From the NCBI GenBank assembly GCA_013213825.1, contig JABSQA010000003.1:1-64000 (forward strand): a DNA stretch of 64,000 bases, written 5' to 3'. How positions within the stretch are numbered: position 1 is the first letter of the stretch; each line of letters opens with the position of its first letter. The position numbers and the translations under genes were made by a program. The DNA comes from Henriciella sp. GTDB taxonomy: Bacteria > Pseudomonadota > Alphaproteobacteria > Caulobacterales > Hyphomonadaceae. The notes under the pieces are model-generated. The model did not search any database, had not been told where the DNA came from, and worked only from the letters and a program-made list of their open reading frames with translations. Below are positions 20,832 through 30,083 of the stretch, piece by piece.

Positions 20832-21320
20832 CTATTCTTCCGACACAAAACGACCCGCCGCGCGGTCTTTGCGGACCTGATCGGCGGGGAACACATGTCC
20901 ATTCATCGCCAAATAGACGCCAGGCGGTTGTAGGCGCGCCGCGCAAATTGCGAATCCGACATTAAAAATGGCGTCAGTTGATCGCAAGCGCGCTGGTTGC
21001 ATCGCGCCGGTCAGGACAATCGTCTTGTTCTCTATGCCCATTAAGTGTTGGCCGGTCTGGGCCATGGTATCTGTGCCATGCGTCAGCAATATGTGCCGAC
21101 ACGCCGACTGATCAACCGCATCACGTATCAAGTCGCGATCAGGATCGGTCAGCTCGAGGCTATCTTTTTTCATCAATGAGGTCAGCTCATAATCGATACC
21201 GACATTGGCCTCGCGTAAAATAGCGTCCAGTGGCGACTCGCCGACTTGGAATTCGGACAAAGCGTCGAAATAGACTTTGTCAATCGTGCCGCCTGTAGTG
21301 AAGATGTGAAGGTCTGTCAT
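20832..21320 (-). CDS. Short asparaginase-domain protein
   Basis: MTDLHIFTTGGTIDKVYFDALSEFQVGESP and HILLTHGTDTMAQTGQHL. Confidence 0.82.
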   Translation of the reverse strand: MTDLHIFTTGGTIDKVYFDALSEFQVGESPLDAILREANVGIDYELTSLMKKDSLELTDPDRDLIRDAVDQSACRHILLTHGTDTMAQTGQHLMGIENKTIVLTGAMQPARLRSTDAIFNVGFAICAARLQPPGVYLAMNGHVFPADQVRKDRAAGRFVSEE

Positions 21321-21407
21321 AGCCCGCCTCCGATCTCGAAACGATCATCAAGTGTGTGAAGATTTCTTGCCCATATAAGAACTGTCTTAACCTGGCTATG
21401 GTTTCAT

Positions 21408-22077
21408 GTGCGCATGAAAAAATTAGTGTTGGGGACACTAATTTGCCTCGCTGCGTGCGGTGAATTTGAACCAAAATTCGGAAGTCCAGAAGATCATGCG
21501 GTGCCACAGATCGTACCGGATGAATTGGGCCTGAAACGGTCACGGGTTTTAATCAGCCCAGGTCGGCACATTCGTTTCTTAGAGCCAGATGACTGGGAAT
21601 TGTATGAGTATGATTCTGTCCCCCATTTTTCTTACTTTCAGGGTGAACGCAAACCCGATCAAGAACGTTATCTTGACGGTATTTTGTTCCATCCAAATGC
21701 CAGAGTGGTTTGTCGCGTAATTTCGGAGTTTACGCCCATAGGTTCTGATATTGAACAACGCGTGGCGGAAGATCTTGATGACCAAATTCACTTTGTTTTT
21801 TTTGCAGGGCTCTTGGGGAAGCCTGCTTGATGGATTTATCGATGATACTTGGTTGCAAGCAGGTGATCAGATGACTGCTGCACCCATGCACGAGATGCAA
21901 TGGTATTTCGTTCTGTTTGATACTGATTACCCAGCCCTCGGATTCGGCGTCGCTGACACGACCGACCGAACGTCAACGCACGCCTTTTGCTATTGGGTGG
22001 ACGGCGCGCGCGGTGACAATGAGCTCGAATTGCTCAGGCAAGTGCGCGCCGCAGTTCGCTTCGTTGGGGTTGGGTGA
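21408..22077 (+). pseudogene. Frameshifted (or slippage-expressed) lipoprotein gene, paralogue of the next gene
   Basis: ORFs 21408-21830 (frame 0) and 21751-22077 (frame +1) join if one T is removed from T8 at about 21795-21802, giving ...EDLDDQIHFVFLQGSWGSLLDGFIDDTW...; both halves align with the 22074-22805 product. Confidence 0.7.
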
Positions 22078-22805
22078 GGCTCCAAGTGTTGAGATCCTAC
22101 TCAATCGGCTTGCTGGTGCTCTGGTTGGCAACCTCAATTCTGTCGCAGACAAGCGCGGCTGAAACTCCATTTGAGCGGCGTTTCGTGACGCAAGAACGGT
22201 CGGATTTCGCGGCTGAGAATGCCGTGCCGGGTATATTGAGCGACATTGGTATGATCTCTATCCAATCGCCGCCTGGATGGCGCTTATTCTACGAACCGCA
22301 TCATGTGAGAAATGCGAAAAGAACGAAAATCGCAAGACCGGGTCCGCTCGGAAGCCTGGATCGCCTCCTGGCTGTTTTTTATCATCCATCGAGCGATCTT
22401 CTTTGTGATCTTTCCGTAAACATCGACCGACCGCAAAGGTTTAGAATGACCGGCTTCGGGTCTGAGCATGGAATCACCCTTTCACCTGCGGCAAACTACG
22501 AGATTATGCAGAGAGATCTTTCGATGACCGTATGGATATGGATGCGGGAATTTGGTCGGTTCACACATTTCGGTACATCTCAAACGGGACGAACCTCACA
22601 GCCGAATCTGGTCGCTGCAGCGTGGCAGTATGAGAGCGAAGACGGCTCTCTCTCAGAAGGGATCGGCACAACCAACTTGATCAATAGCACCTTTGTTTTG
22701 ACCTTTTGTCATTGGCCAAAAGGGCAGCCGCGGGGCCCGGATGGTATACAGCGTCTCAAAGAGCTCCGCGATAGCGTGTTCCTTCTACCGCTCGATGAAA
22801 ACTAA
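22074..22805 (+). CDS. Hypothetical secreted protein (intact tandem paralogue)
   Basis: ORF 243 aa with signal peptide; VPGILSDIGMISIQSPPGWRLFYEP...FYHPSSDLLCDLSVNIDRPQRF. Confidence 0.75.
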   Translation: MRLQVLRSYSIGLLVLWLATSILSQTSAAETPFERRFVTQERSDFAAENAVPGILSDIGMISIQSPPGWRLFYEPHHVRNAKRTKIARPGPLGSLDRLLAVFYHPSSDLLCDLSVNIDRPQRFRMTGFGSEHGITLSPAANYEIMQRDLSMTVWIWMREFGRFTHFGTSQTGRTSQPNLVAAAWQYESEDGSLSEGIGTTNLINSTFVLTFCHWPKGQPRGPDGIQRLKELRDSVFLLPLDEN

Positions 22806-23413
22806 GACGATTGCAATTGGCGAAGCTGGGTCGACGACACGGGATTGAGCGGTGCGGGCAGGTAGACCCAGGCTGGTGCGTTTCGTGCTGGTAATGCCAA
22901 TGCGGCATGGTCTGGTAAGCGACGTGTTTTAAGCAGTTTCGCGAACGGGCTAACACGCGCTGCGAGTTCAAAGCCCGGCCGTGCGACGACGGCGACGGGC
23001 ACCAGCTCGGTCAGCTTTTGCCAGTCTTTCCAATAGTGAAAGGTCATCAAACTGTCGCCGCCCATAATCCACACCAATTGGGCCTCACGGCAATGTCGTT
23101 TGAGCAACTCAACCAGGTCAATTGTGTATCTGAGGTTCAGTCTCTTTTCGACATCACTGACGCGAAACTTACGGTGATGACGGGTGAGGGTTTCGACTGC
23201 GGCAAACCGCGCGTCATAGTCGCTCGGCGCCTCTTTTAGAGGATTGCCGGGCGTCGGGAACCACCAGACCTGGTCGAGCCCGAGATGTTTCATCGCGGTC
23301 TCAGCGACGTGCAAATGCCCGCTATGTGGGGGATCGAAACTGCCGCCGAACAGCCCGATGCGCGCACGTATGCTGCGCGGCGGCAAAAAGGCTGCAGGTC
23401 GAGAATATGTCAT
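22802..23413 (-). CDS. nadD: Nicotinate-nucleotide adenylyltransferase
   Basis: IGLFGGSFDPPHSGHLHVAETAMKHLGLDQVWWFPTPGNPLK...VWIMGGDSL. Confidence 0.95.
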   Translation of the reverse strand: MTYSRPAAFLPPRSIRARIGLFGGSFDPPHSGHLHVAETAMKHLGLDQVWWFPTPGNPLKEAPSDYDARFAAVETLTRHHRKFRVSDVEKRLNLRYTIDLVELLKRHCREAQLVWIMGGDSLMTFHYWKDWQKLTELVPVAVVARPGFELAARVSPFAKLLKTRRLPDHAALALPARNAPAWVYLPAPLNPVSSTQLRQLQSS

Positions 23414-23437
23414 AAGGGCTTTATCGCCTTGTCGCCG

Positions 23438-24724
23438 TTAAGGACGGGTTTGTCCGTCGCCGCGAACGACATATTTGAATATGGTCAACTGCTCAGCCCC
23501 CACCGGACCACGCGCGTGAATGCGACCGGTCGCGATGCCGATTTCGGCGCCCATGCCAAACTCACCGCCATCGGCGAATTGTGTAGAGGCATTATGGATC
23601 AAAATGCCGGCATCAATTTCTGCAAAAAAGCGCTCTGCCGTGGCGGTGTCTTCCGTGATGATGCACTCCGTATGGCTGGTGCCATAGGTCGTGATGTGCT
23701 CAATCGCGCCCGCCAAGCCGTCGACCACGCGCACAGAAATCGTCGGCGCCAAATATTCGGTCCGCCAATCTTGTTCTGTGGCGACACGCATGTCCGGATA
23801 AATTGCGCGGGCGGCATCATCCCCGACCATCGCGCAGCCTGAATCTTTCAGCGCACTCGCGATCGCAGGCAGCAAGGAGTCCGCGACGTGTTGGTCAATC
23901 AGCAAGGTCTCCGCCGCGCCGCAAATTCCTGTCCGGCGCATCTTCGCATTGACGGTGATGTCGATCGCCATCTGTGGATCGGCCGCGGCATCGACATAGA
24001 CATGGCAGAGGCCTTCCAAATGACCGATCACGGGGATGCGGGCTTCTTCTTGCACGCGCTCAACCAGGCTTTTGCCCCCGCGTGGAACGATCACATCCAG
24101 ATTGCCGTTTAGGCCAGACAGCATGTAGCCAACGGCTGCTCGGTCTTTGGTCTGGACCAATTGCACCGCATCTGCCGGCAAGCCGACCGCGCTTAAGCCA
24201 GCACGAAGGGCATCCGCGATGGCCATTGCAGAGTGCAAGCTCTCGCTGCCCGCCCGCAACAGGGCGGCATTGCCAGAGCGGACACATAAAGCAGCCGCGT
24301 CTGCGGTGACGTTTGGACGGGCTTCATAGATGATGCCAATAACGCCAAGCGGAGTCCGTACCCGGGCGATATCCAGCCCGGAGGGTACGGTCCAGCGCGC
24401 GATCTCACTGCCAACGGGATCTGGTAGTTCAGCCACTGCGCGCAGCGCATTGGCGATGCTTTGCACGCGATCAGATGTCAGGGCGAGACGATCCATCATC
24501 GCATCCGTGAGGCCTTTCTCGCGACCGCCAGCAAGGTCTTGTGCATTAGCCTCTAAGATTGTCGGCTCAGCCGCGTTGAGCGCGTCAGCCATGGCGAGAA
24601 TAGCTTGGGTGCGTTCATCTGTACCCGCCTTGGCGAGTTTGCTTGAGGCAAGGCGTGCGCGCCGCCCCATGTCGAGCAACGTCGCCTGCAAATCTTCTGT
24701 CGGTGTGTGCAATGTATCGGCCAT
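23438..24724 (-). CDS. proA: Glutamate-5-semialdehyde dehydrogenase
   Basis: ORF 428 aa; TPLGVIGIIYEARPNVTADAAALCVRSGNAALLRAGSE, HLEGLCHVYVDAAAD. Confidence 0.96.
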   Translation of the reverse strand: MADTLHTPTEDLQATLLDMGRRARLASSKLAKAGTDERTQAILAMADALNAAEPTILEANAQDLAGGREKGLTDAMMDRLALTSDRVQSIANALRAVAELPDPVGSEIARWTVPSGLDIARVRTPLGVIGIIYEARPNVTADAAALCVRSGNAALLRAGSESLHSAMAIADALRAGLSAVGLPADAVQLVQTKDRAAVGYMLSGLNGNLDVIVPRGGKSLVERVQEEARIPVIGHLEGLCHVYVDAAADPQMAIDITVNAKMRRTGICGAAETLLIDQHVADSLLPAIASALKDSGCAMVGDDAARAIYPDMRVATEQDWRTEYLAPTISVRVVDGLAGAIEHITTYGTSHTECIITEDTATAERFFAEIDAGILIHNASTQFADGGEFGMGAEIGIATGRIHARGPVGAEQLTIFKYVVRGDGQTRP

Positions 24725-24783
24725 GGCGTGCTTCTGCCGGATTTATCGCGCGGGAGCAATGAGGGATTCTAATCCCTGACTGC

Positions 24784-26244
24784 TTAACCGCGCCAGAATT
24801 GACGGGTCATGAGAACGAAGACCGCGGTAAACTCTAAGCGTCCGAGCAGCATCGCGATGGCGCAGATCCACTTGCCGCGATCGGTTAAGTCTTGAAACGT
24901 CCCCGCTGGACCAATTTCCGCGCCAAGGCCTGGACCAACATTGGACACGCTGGTCGCGGCGCCAGAAATCGCCGTGAGCGGGTCTTCACCTGTGAGACTG
25001 AGCAAGATTGCAGCGACGATAAATGTGGCGAGGTACAAGAACACAAATACCATCACCGATTGCAATGTATCATTGTCGATGACCTTACCGCCATAACGGA
25101 TGCGCACGACCCGGTTTGGACTGACCATTTGCTGCGCGTGCGCCAGCACGGCGCGGAAACTGATCTCCAAACGGAACATCTTAATCCCGCACGCCGCCGA
25201 ACCGGCGCAACCGCCCAGAAAGATCGTGATCAAGAAGATCATCACCACGGGCTCGCCCCAGCTGTCATATGGTGCCGTGGCGTAGCCTGTCCCGGTCATC
25301 ACCGAGACGACATTGAACAAGGTCTCGATAAACCCGCCCAGCGGGCTGATAATCACATAATCCTGATCCGCGAGCACGCGCAGGAAGAAGACCAGAAGCG
25401 TAATGCCAGCGATGAGGCCTATAAAGAGTCGGGGTTGCGGATCCGTGAGGAGGGGTTTGAAGCGGCCATGGATCATGGCCAGTGCGAGCAAGCTGAACGG
25501 CAGCCCGGCAATGATCATGAACATGATCGCAACAGGAATAGCGGCCGGGGCTTCTTCCAAAAACGCCCCAAACGACGCGTCCGACGTCGAGTAGCCACCA
25601 GCCGCGACTGTGGTCATGGCGTGCGCGATGGCGTCGAATGCGTCCATGCCGCTCAGCATATAAGCGGTGGCGCAAGTGGCTGAAATGAACAGATAGATCA
25701 TGCCGATCTGCGAGGAGACCTCGCTGATACGGGGCACGAATTTTCCGGACACATCTGAGCTTTCAAGCTGGAACAATTGCATCCCGCCAACGCGCAACAT
25801 TGGCAAAATTGCAATCGCGGTCACGATAATTCCAATGCCGCCAAACCATTGTAGGATGGCGCGCCACAATAAAAGGCCCCGTGGTTGAAACTCCAGCCGG
25901 TCCATTACGGTCGATCCGGTGGTTGTCAGTCCGGAAATGCTTTCAAACATGGCGTCGGTGAAGCTCATCCCGATGCCCATGAAAGGAATGGCTGCCATGG
26001 CCGGAAGGACGACCCAAACCGCAACGGTCAGCAGAAACGCTTCGCGTGCACCGGTGCGTTGCTTATGTCCGCCGGAGAGGATGATCAAACCGCCCCCAAA
26101 TAAGAGCAACATGGTCGCGCTGGCGGCGAAGACGGGCCACTCCTCGCGCCCGTCTGCGACGTCTAAAAGCCAACACGGTATCATGGCCGCGCCGAGCAGG
26201 GCGGTCATGATGCCAATGGCAAGAATGACGACTCGTAATTGCAT
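24784..26244 (-). CDS. trkH: TrkH family potassium uptake protein
   Basis: ORF 486 aa; FESISGLTTTGSTV, AGGYSTSDASFG, MTGTGYATAPYDSWG, FLGGCAGSAACGIKMFR. Confidence 0.92.
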   Translation of the reverse strand: MQLRVVILAIGIMTALLGAAMIPCWLLDVADGREEWPVFAASATMLLLFGGGLIILSGGHKQRTGAREAFLLTVAVWVVLPAMAAIPFMGIGMSFTDAMFESISGLTTTGSTVMDRLEFQPRGLLLWRAILQWFGGIGIIVTAIAILPMLRVGGMQLFQLESSDVSGKFVPRISEVSSQIGMIYLFISATCATAYMLSGMDAFDAIAHAMTTVAAGGYSTSDASFGAFLEEAPAAIPVAIMFMIIAGLPFSLLALAMIHGRFKPLLTDPQPRLFIGLIAGITLLVFFLRVLADQDYVIISPLGGFIETLFNVVSVMTGTGYATAPYDSWGEPVVMIFLITIFLGGCAGSAACGIKMFRLEISFRAVLAHAQQMVSPNRVVRIRYGGKVIDNDTLQSVMVFVFLYLATFIVAAILLSLTGEDPLTAISGAATSVSNVGPGLGAEIGPAGTFQDLTDRGKWICAIAMLLGRLEFTAVFVLMTRQFWRG

Positions 26245-26374
26245 GTATCCGTGGGGCTAGGCCGAAAAAGCTGAAAAGGCGTGTACTTTTGGCAACGCAG
26301 ACGTGTTTTGCGCATACAAATAAAGGGCCAGTGTGGAAAAAATCTGCAAAAAAGTGCAATTTTTTGCCGGTCAG

Positions 26375-26398
26375 GAGTCTTGGTTAACCAATTGTAAA
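26375..26398. promoter_or_regulatory. GANTC site and CtrA-like half site upstream of mraZ
   Basis: GAGTC (26375-26379) followed by TTAA-CCAATTG-TAAA (26384-26398). Confidence 0.35.
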
Positions 26399-26515
26399 AA
26401 AAGAGTTTTGTATAGGTTAACAGAACCGTCATATGGTGCGTTCCGGTATATTTCTGGTTTGTTCTGTTTTGGTTTCGTCAATGCGGCCTTGTGGACAGCA
26501 GGGAATCACCAAGTT

Positions 26516-26550
26516 GCCCATTTGAATCCAAGCTGTCCCATGTTATCCCA
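26516..26550 (-). promoter_or_regulatory. Putative MraZ operator: four boxes with exact 10-bp period
   Basis: Minus-strand reading TGGGA-TAACA-TGGGA-CAGCT-TGGAT-TCAAA-TGGGC: four TGGGN-like boxes with 5-bp spacers. Confidence 0.7.
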
Positions 26551-26607
26551 TATCAGTACATGCTGAATCCAAGAGATTTCGGCTGGGGCGAAGGATGGGA
26601 GTTGGGC

Positions 26608-27099
26608 GTGTTTGTCTCGACCTATGAGACATCGTTGGATAGCAAAGGACGGGGTTCTGTGCCCGCGGCTTTCCGTCATGCCTTGCAGGGTGGCGCGCGC
26701 ATTTTGCTGTATCCAGCTTTAGATGGCTCTCCTTGTTTAGAGGGCGGTGGTGATGCGCTGATGCAGCAGAACCAGGCCACGCTATTGCGGATGAGTCCTA
26801 ACACAACCGCGCGGAAAGTGTTCTTGAATCGCACGGTTTCGAAAGCCGTTGAACTAAAGCTTGATGATACGGGCCGGATTAAAATTCCCGAAAAACATCT
26901 CGCAATGGCAGGTATTCAAAAGGACCTGGTTTTCGTCGGCGCCATGGATCGCTTCTATCTGTGGGAGCCAGACCGCTACGCCGCTTATGATGCTGAAATG
27001 GAATCGCAGCTGGATGATGTGCAGGGCGATTTTGAAGGCTCGTTTAACGCCGCCTTCGCGGCGCCCGGTATTCGCGGTGTGGTCGGGGAGAGCGATTAA
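26608..27099 (+). CDS. mraZ: Transcriptional regulator / division protein MraZ
   Basis: GTG start at 26608 after GGATGGGAG; FVSTYETSLDSKGRGSVPAAFRHAL...LDDTGRIKIPEKHLAMAGI. Confidence 0.92.
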   Translation: MFVSTYETSLDSKGRGSVPAAFRHALQGGARILLYPALDGSPCLEGGGDALMQQNQATLLRMSPNTTARKVFLNRTVSKAVELKLDDTGRIKIPEKHLAMAGIQKDLVFVGAMDRFYLWEPDRYAAYDAEMESQLDDVQGDFEGSFNAAFAAPGIRGVVGESD

Positions 27100-28091
27100 T
27101 GAGCCATATTCCCGTCCTTCTGCCGGAAGTGATTGAGGCATTGGCGCCGCAAGATGGCGAATCCTATGTCGATGGCACGTTTGGTGGTGGCGGGTACGCC
27201 ATGCGCGTGCTCGAGGCCGCGAATTGCAAACTTTACGGCATCGATCGTGATTTCGACGCGATCAGTCGCGCCGAAGCCATGGCTGAGCAAGAACCACGTC
27301 TGACCCCTCTGCTCGGTCGCTTTGGTGATATGGATGCCTTGCTCTTGAGCCATGGCATCGAAAGTGTCGACGGCGTGATGCTGGATATCGGCGTTTCATC
27401 CTTTCAAATCGATCAGGGCGCGCGCGGTTTTTCCTTCATGCGGGATGGGCCGCTCGATATGCGCATGGGCCAGACCGGGCCGAGCGCCAAAGATGTCGTC
27501 AATCAAATGGCGGCGCAGGACCTCACCGCAATCTTCCGCCAGCTCGGTGAAGAACGCCAAGCCAAACGCATTGCCAATGTGATCGTTGCCCAACGAAAAG
27601 AAAAAGCGTTTGAGACCACCGCCGAGCTCGCAGATTGCGTTGAGCGCGCGGTTGGTGGGCGTCGCGGTAAGAAAACCCATCCGGCGACGCTGACCTTCCA
27701 GGCCATTCGCATGTATGTGAATGATGAGCTTGGTGAACTCGCCCGCGGCTTGGCGGCGGCTGAGAAACTCCTGCGTGCGGGTGGACGTCTTGTCGTGGTG
27801 ACCTTCCATTCGTTGGAAGACCGGCTGGTCAAGAATTTTATGCGCACCCGCTCCGGTGCCGTCAGCGGCGGTTCCCGCTACATGCCTGAGGTCAATAAAG
27901 GACCAGAGCCGAGCTTCGATCTCACCCGTCGCAAAGCGGTTGAGCCCAGCGAAGCGGAGACGTCTGTAAACCCGCGCGCACGGTCCGCCCGTTTGCGCGT
28001 GGTCACCCGGACGAAAGCGCCAGCCTGGGCGGAGCCCGTGGATACAGGCCTGCGTCTGCCACCGCTTAACGCATTGGAGGTGGCGTCATGA
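27099..28091 (+). CDS. rsmH: 16S rRNA (cytosine1402-N4)-methyltransferase
   Basis: ORF 330 aa; HIPVLLPEVIEAL...DGTFGGGGYAMRVLE...LVVVTFHSLEDRLVKNFMR. Confidence 0.96.
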   Translation: MSHIPVLLPEVIEALAPQDGESYVDGTFGGGGYAMRVLEAANCKLYGIDRDFDAISRAEAMAEQEPRLTPLLGRFGDMDALLLSHGIESVDGVMLDIGVSSFQIDQGARGFSFMRDGPLDMRMGQTGPSAKDVVNQMAAQDLTAIFRQLGEERQAKRIANVIVAQRKEKAFETTAELADCVERAVGGRRGKKTHPATLTFQAIRMYVNDELGELARGLAAAEKLLRAGGRLVVVTFHSLEDRLVKNFMRTRSGAVSGGSRYMPEVNKGPEPSFDLTRRKAVEPSEAETSVNPRARSARLRVVTRTKAPAWAEPVDTGLRLPPLNALEVAS

Positions 28092-28429
28092 GCAAACGCG
28101 CTTTCTTCTTTGGATTGGCCGTCGTGGCGCTGCTCATCTTTAGTCTCTACCGGGCCAAATATGGGGCTCAAGAGACGGTTGCTGAGATCGAGATGGTCGA
28201 GCAACAGATCGAGTTGGCGCAATCGGAACAAGCCGATCTCTTGGCTGAATTCGCGCACCGATCGCGTCAGGAATGGATTGAGGAGTTCGCCCGCCGTGAG
28301 CTGGGCATGGTGCCCGCCCGAGCGGAGCAATTCGTGCGAACGGTAGATTTAGACGGCCGTGTTGGCCCTCCCACGGAGCTGCCTGACGCGAGCGTGCAGA
28401 CAGATCGGGAGGCGCCGCGTGCGAACTGA
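28088..28429 (+). CDS. ftsL: FtsL-like septum protein
   Basis: Single N-terminal TM plus coiled coil, located between rsmH and ftsI. Confidence 0.75.
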   Translation: MSKRAFFFGLAVVALLIFSLYRAKYGAQETVAEIEMVEQQIELAQSEQADLLAEFAHRSRQEWIEEFARRELGMVPARAEQFVRTVDLDGRVGPPTELPDASVQTDREAPRAN

Positions 28430-28448
28430 ATCTGGATCTGAAATCACC

Positions 28449-30083
28449 ATGGGTGGCGGCGGTATGCGCACGCGCATCGTCTCCATCTGCTTGTTGGCAG
28501 TGTTTGGCGTGATCGGTGCCAAAGGCCTCATTGTGGCTTTAGAGGGCTCGGGTGCAGAGGCGAGAGTAGCAAGTGCCACCAGTCTGAAACCTGCGCCACG
28601 CCGCGCCGATATTGTTGATCGAAATGGCGATTTGTTGGCGACATCTGTGACGGCCTATTCCGTGTTTGCCGATCCCCGTGCCATCGGCGAACCTGAACTG
28701 ATTGCACAAGAATTGGCCCGCGTTCTGCCTGACTTGAATATCGAGACGATCACAGCCCGCCTGTCCAATAATGAGCGTGCCTTTGCCTGGATTGAACGCG
28801 GAATCACACCGCGCCAACGCCAGGCCGTGTTCGAGCTTGGTCTTGAGGGTATCGGCTTTCGCGAAGAGTCGCGCCGGGCCTATCCGCGCGGAACATTGGC
28901 GGGTCACGTCCTTGGCTTTGCTGGCGCTGATGGCCAGGGGCTCGGCGGGATTGAATTCGCCATGGATGACCGGCTGAGCGGCAATGAAGATCCGCTATTT
29001 TTGACCATAGATGCGAATGTCCAATTCAGTCTCGAAGCGGAGTTGGCTGCGGCGGTGGGTGAATATGAAGCGGAAGCTGGCGCTGGCATCGTCCTCGCTG
29101 CCCAATCGGGCGAAGTTCTCGGCATGGCGAGTTGGCCGCCTCTCGATCCGCACAAGGCGGCAGAGCTAAGCCGCGATGACCCAGCCTTGCTCGACCGGGC
29201 GAGCGGCGCAATCTATGAACTGGGTTCCGTATTCAAGCCGCTAACGGTCGCAGGCGCATTGGATGCTGGCGCGGTGCGACCGGGTGATCGGTTTGATGTA
29301 CGAGAGCCGCTGCGCATTCGCGGGCGTCAAATCCATGATGATCATCCAATTGTCGGGCGTCCAACACCGCGTGAGATTATCGCGGATAGTTCAAATATCG
29401 GCACCGTGAAAATCGCATGGCAAATGGGCTCGCGGCGTCAGCAAGAATTCTTTGGGTCGCTGGGTCTGTTTTCGCGTTCGCCGATCGAATTGGCGGGGAG
29501 TGCCCGTCCGCTTCTGCCAGAGCAGTTTGACGAATTGCATAGCGCGACCGCGAGCTACGGACATGGCATAGCGGTCTCGCCAATTGCTTTTACGAGCGCC
29601 TATGCCTCGCTTGCGAACGCCGGAGAGGTGATCGCGCCGACCTTGCTTTTGGCACCAGAGCGGAAGCGCAATCCGAAACGCGTCATGGCCGCCCCCACCG
29701 CTAATCTCGTCACCCGCATGCTGCGCGAGGCCGTCGTGGATGGCACCGGCGAACGCGCTGATGTAGGCGGCTATCGCGTCGCCGGTAAAACTGGAACGGC
29801 CGAAAAACCCATTCCTGGCGGCTATTCCGAGACCGAGAATATTTGCAGCTTCGCCGCCATTTTCCCAGCAGATAGCCCTGAATATGTCGTATTGATCGTG
29901 CTGGACTCTCCTAAGGCTGGAGCGGATCGTGGCCGGGCGGCGGCATGGAATGCAGCGCCCACGGCAGGTCGGGTGATTGAACGGATCGCACCCCTTTTAG
30001 GGGTCGAGCCAAGATTCGATGAGCCCGTGCCGAATGCCCCTCGTATCCGCTCCGTCGCAGATAGGAGAGGTACGACACTATGA
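28449..30083 (+). CDS. ftsI: Class B penicillin-binding protein (FtsI/PBP3)
   Basis: SVFK, SSN and KTGTAEKP active-site motifs; start at 28449 or GTG 28419. Confidence 0.93.
   Translation: MGGGGMRTRIVSICLLAVFGVIGAKGLIVALEGSGAEARVASATSLKPAPRRADIVDRNGDLLATSVTAYSVFADPRAIGEPELIAQELARVLPDLNIETITARLSNNERAFAWIERGITPRQRQAVFELGLEGIGFREESRRAYPRGTLAGHVLGFAGADGQGLGGIEFAMDDRLSGNEDPLFLTIDANVQFSLEAELAAAVGEYEAEAGAGIVLAAQSGEVLGMASWPPLDPHKAAELSRDDPALLDRASGAIYELGSVFKPLTVAGALDAGAVRPGDRFDVREPLRIRGRQIHDDHPIVGRPTPREIIADSSNIGTVKIAWQMGSRRQQEFFGSLGLFSRSPIELAGSARPLLPEQFDELHSATASYGHGIAVSPIAFTSAYASLANAGEVIAPTLLLAPERKRNPKRVMAAPTANLVTRMLREAVVDGTGERADVGGYRVAGKTGTAEKPIPGGYSETENICSFAAIFPADSPEYVVLIVLDSPKAGADRGRAAAWNAAPTAGRVIERIAPLLGVEPRFDEPVPNAPRIRSVADRRGTTL

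Noticed and set aside
24892-25683. Long antisense ORF 24892-25683 opposite trkH (and many similar antisense ORFs)
   Set aside because: Overlaps a well-supported gene on the other strand; composition typical of frame shadowing in GC-rich DNA.
26346-26367. GCAAAAAA-GTGCAA-TTTTTTGC inverted repeat upstream of mraZ as a terminator
   Set aside because: Stem is almost entirely A-T with no GC-rich core; stability and function uncertain.
26584-26607. Plus-strand TGGGG/TGGGA/TGGGC repeats just before the mraZ GTG as the MraZ operator
   Set aside because: Spacing is 12 and 7 bp, not the regular 10 bp; the minus-strand boxes at 26516-26550 fit much better.
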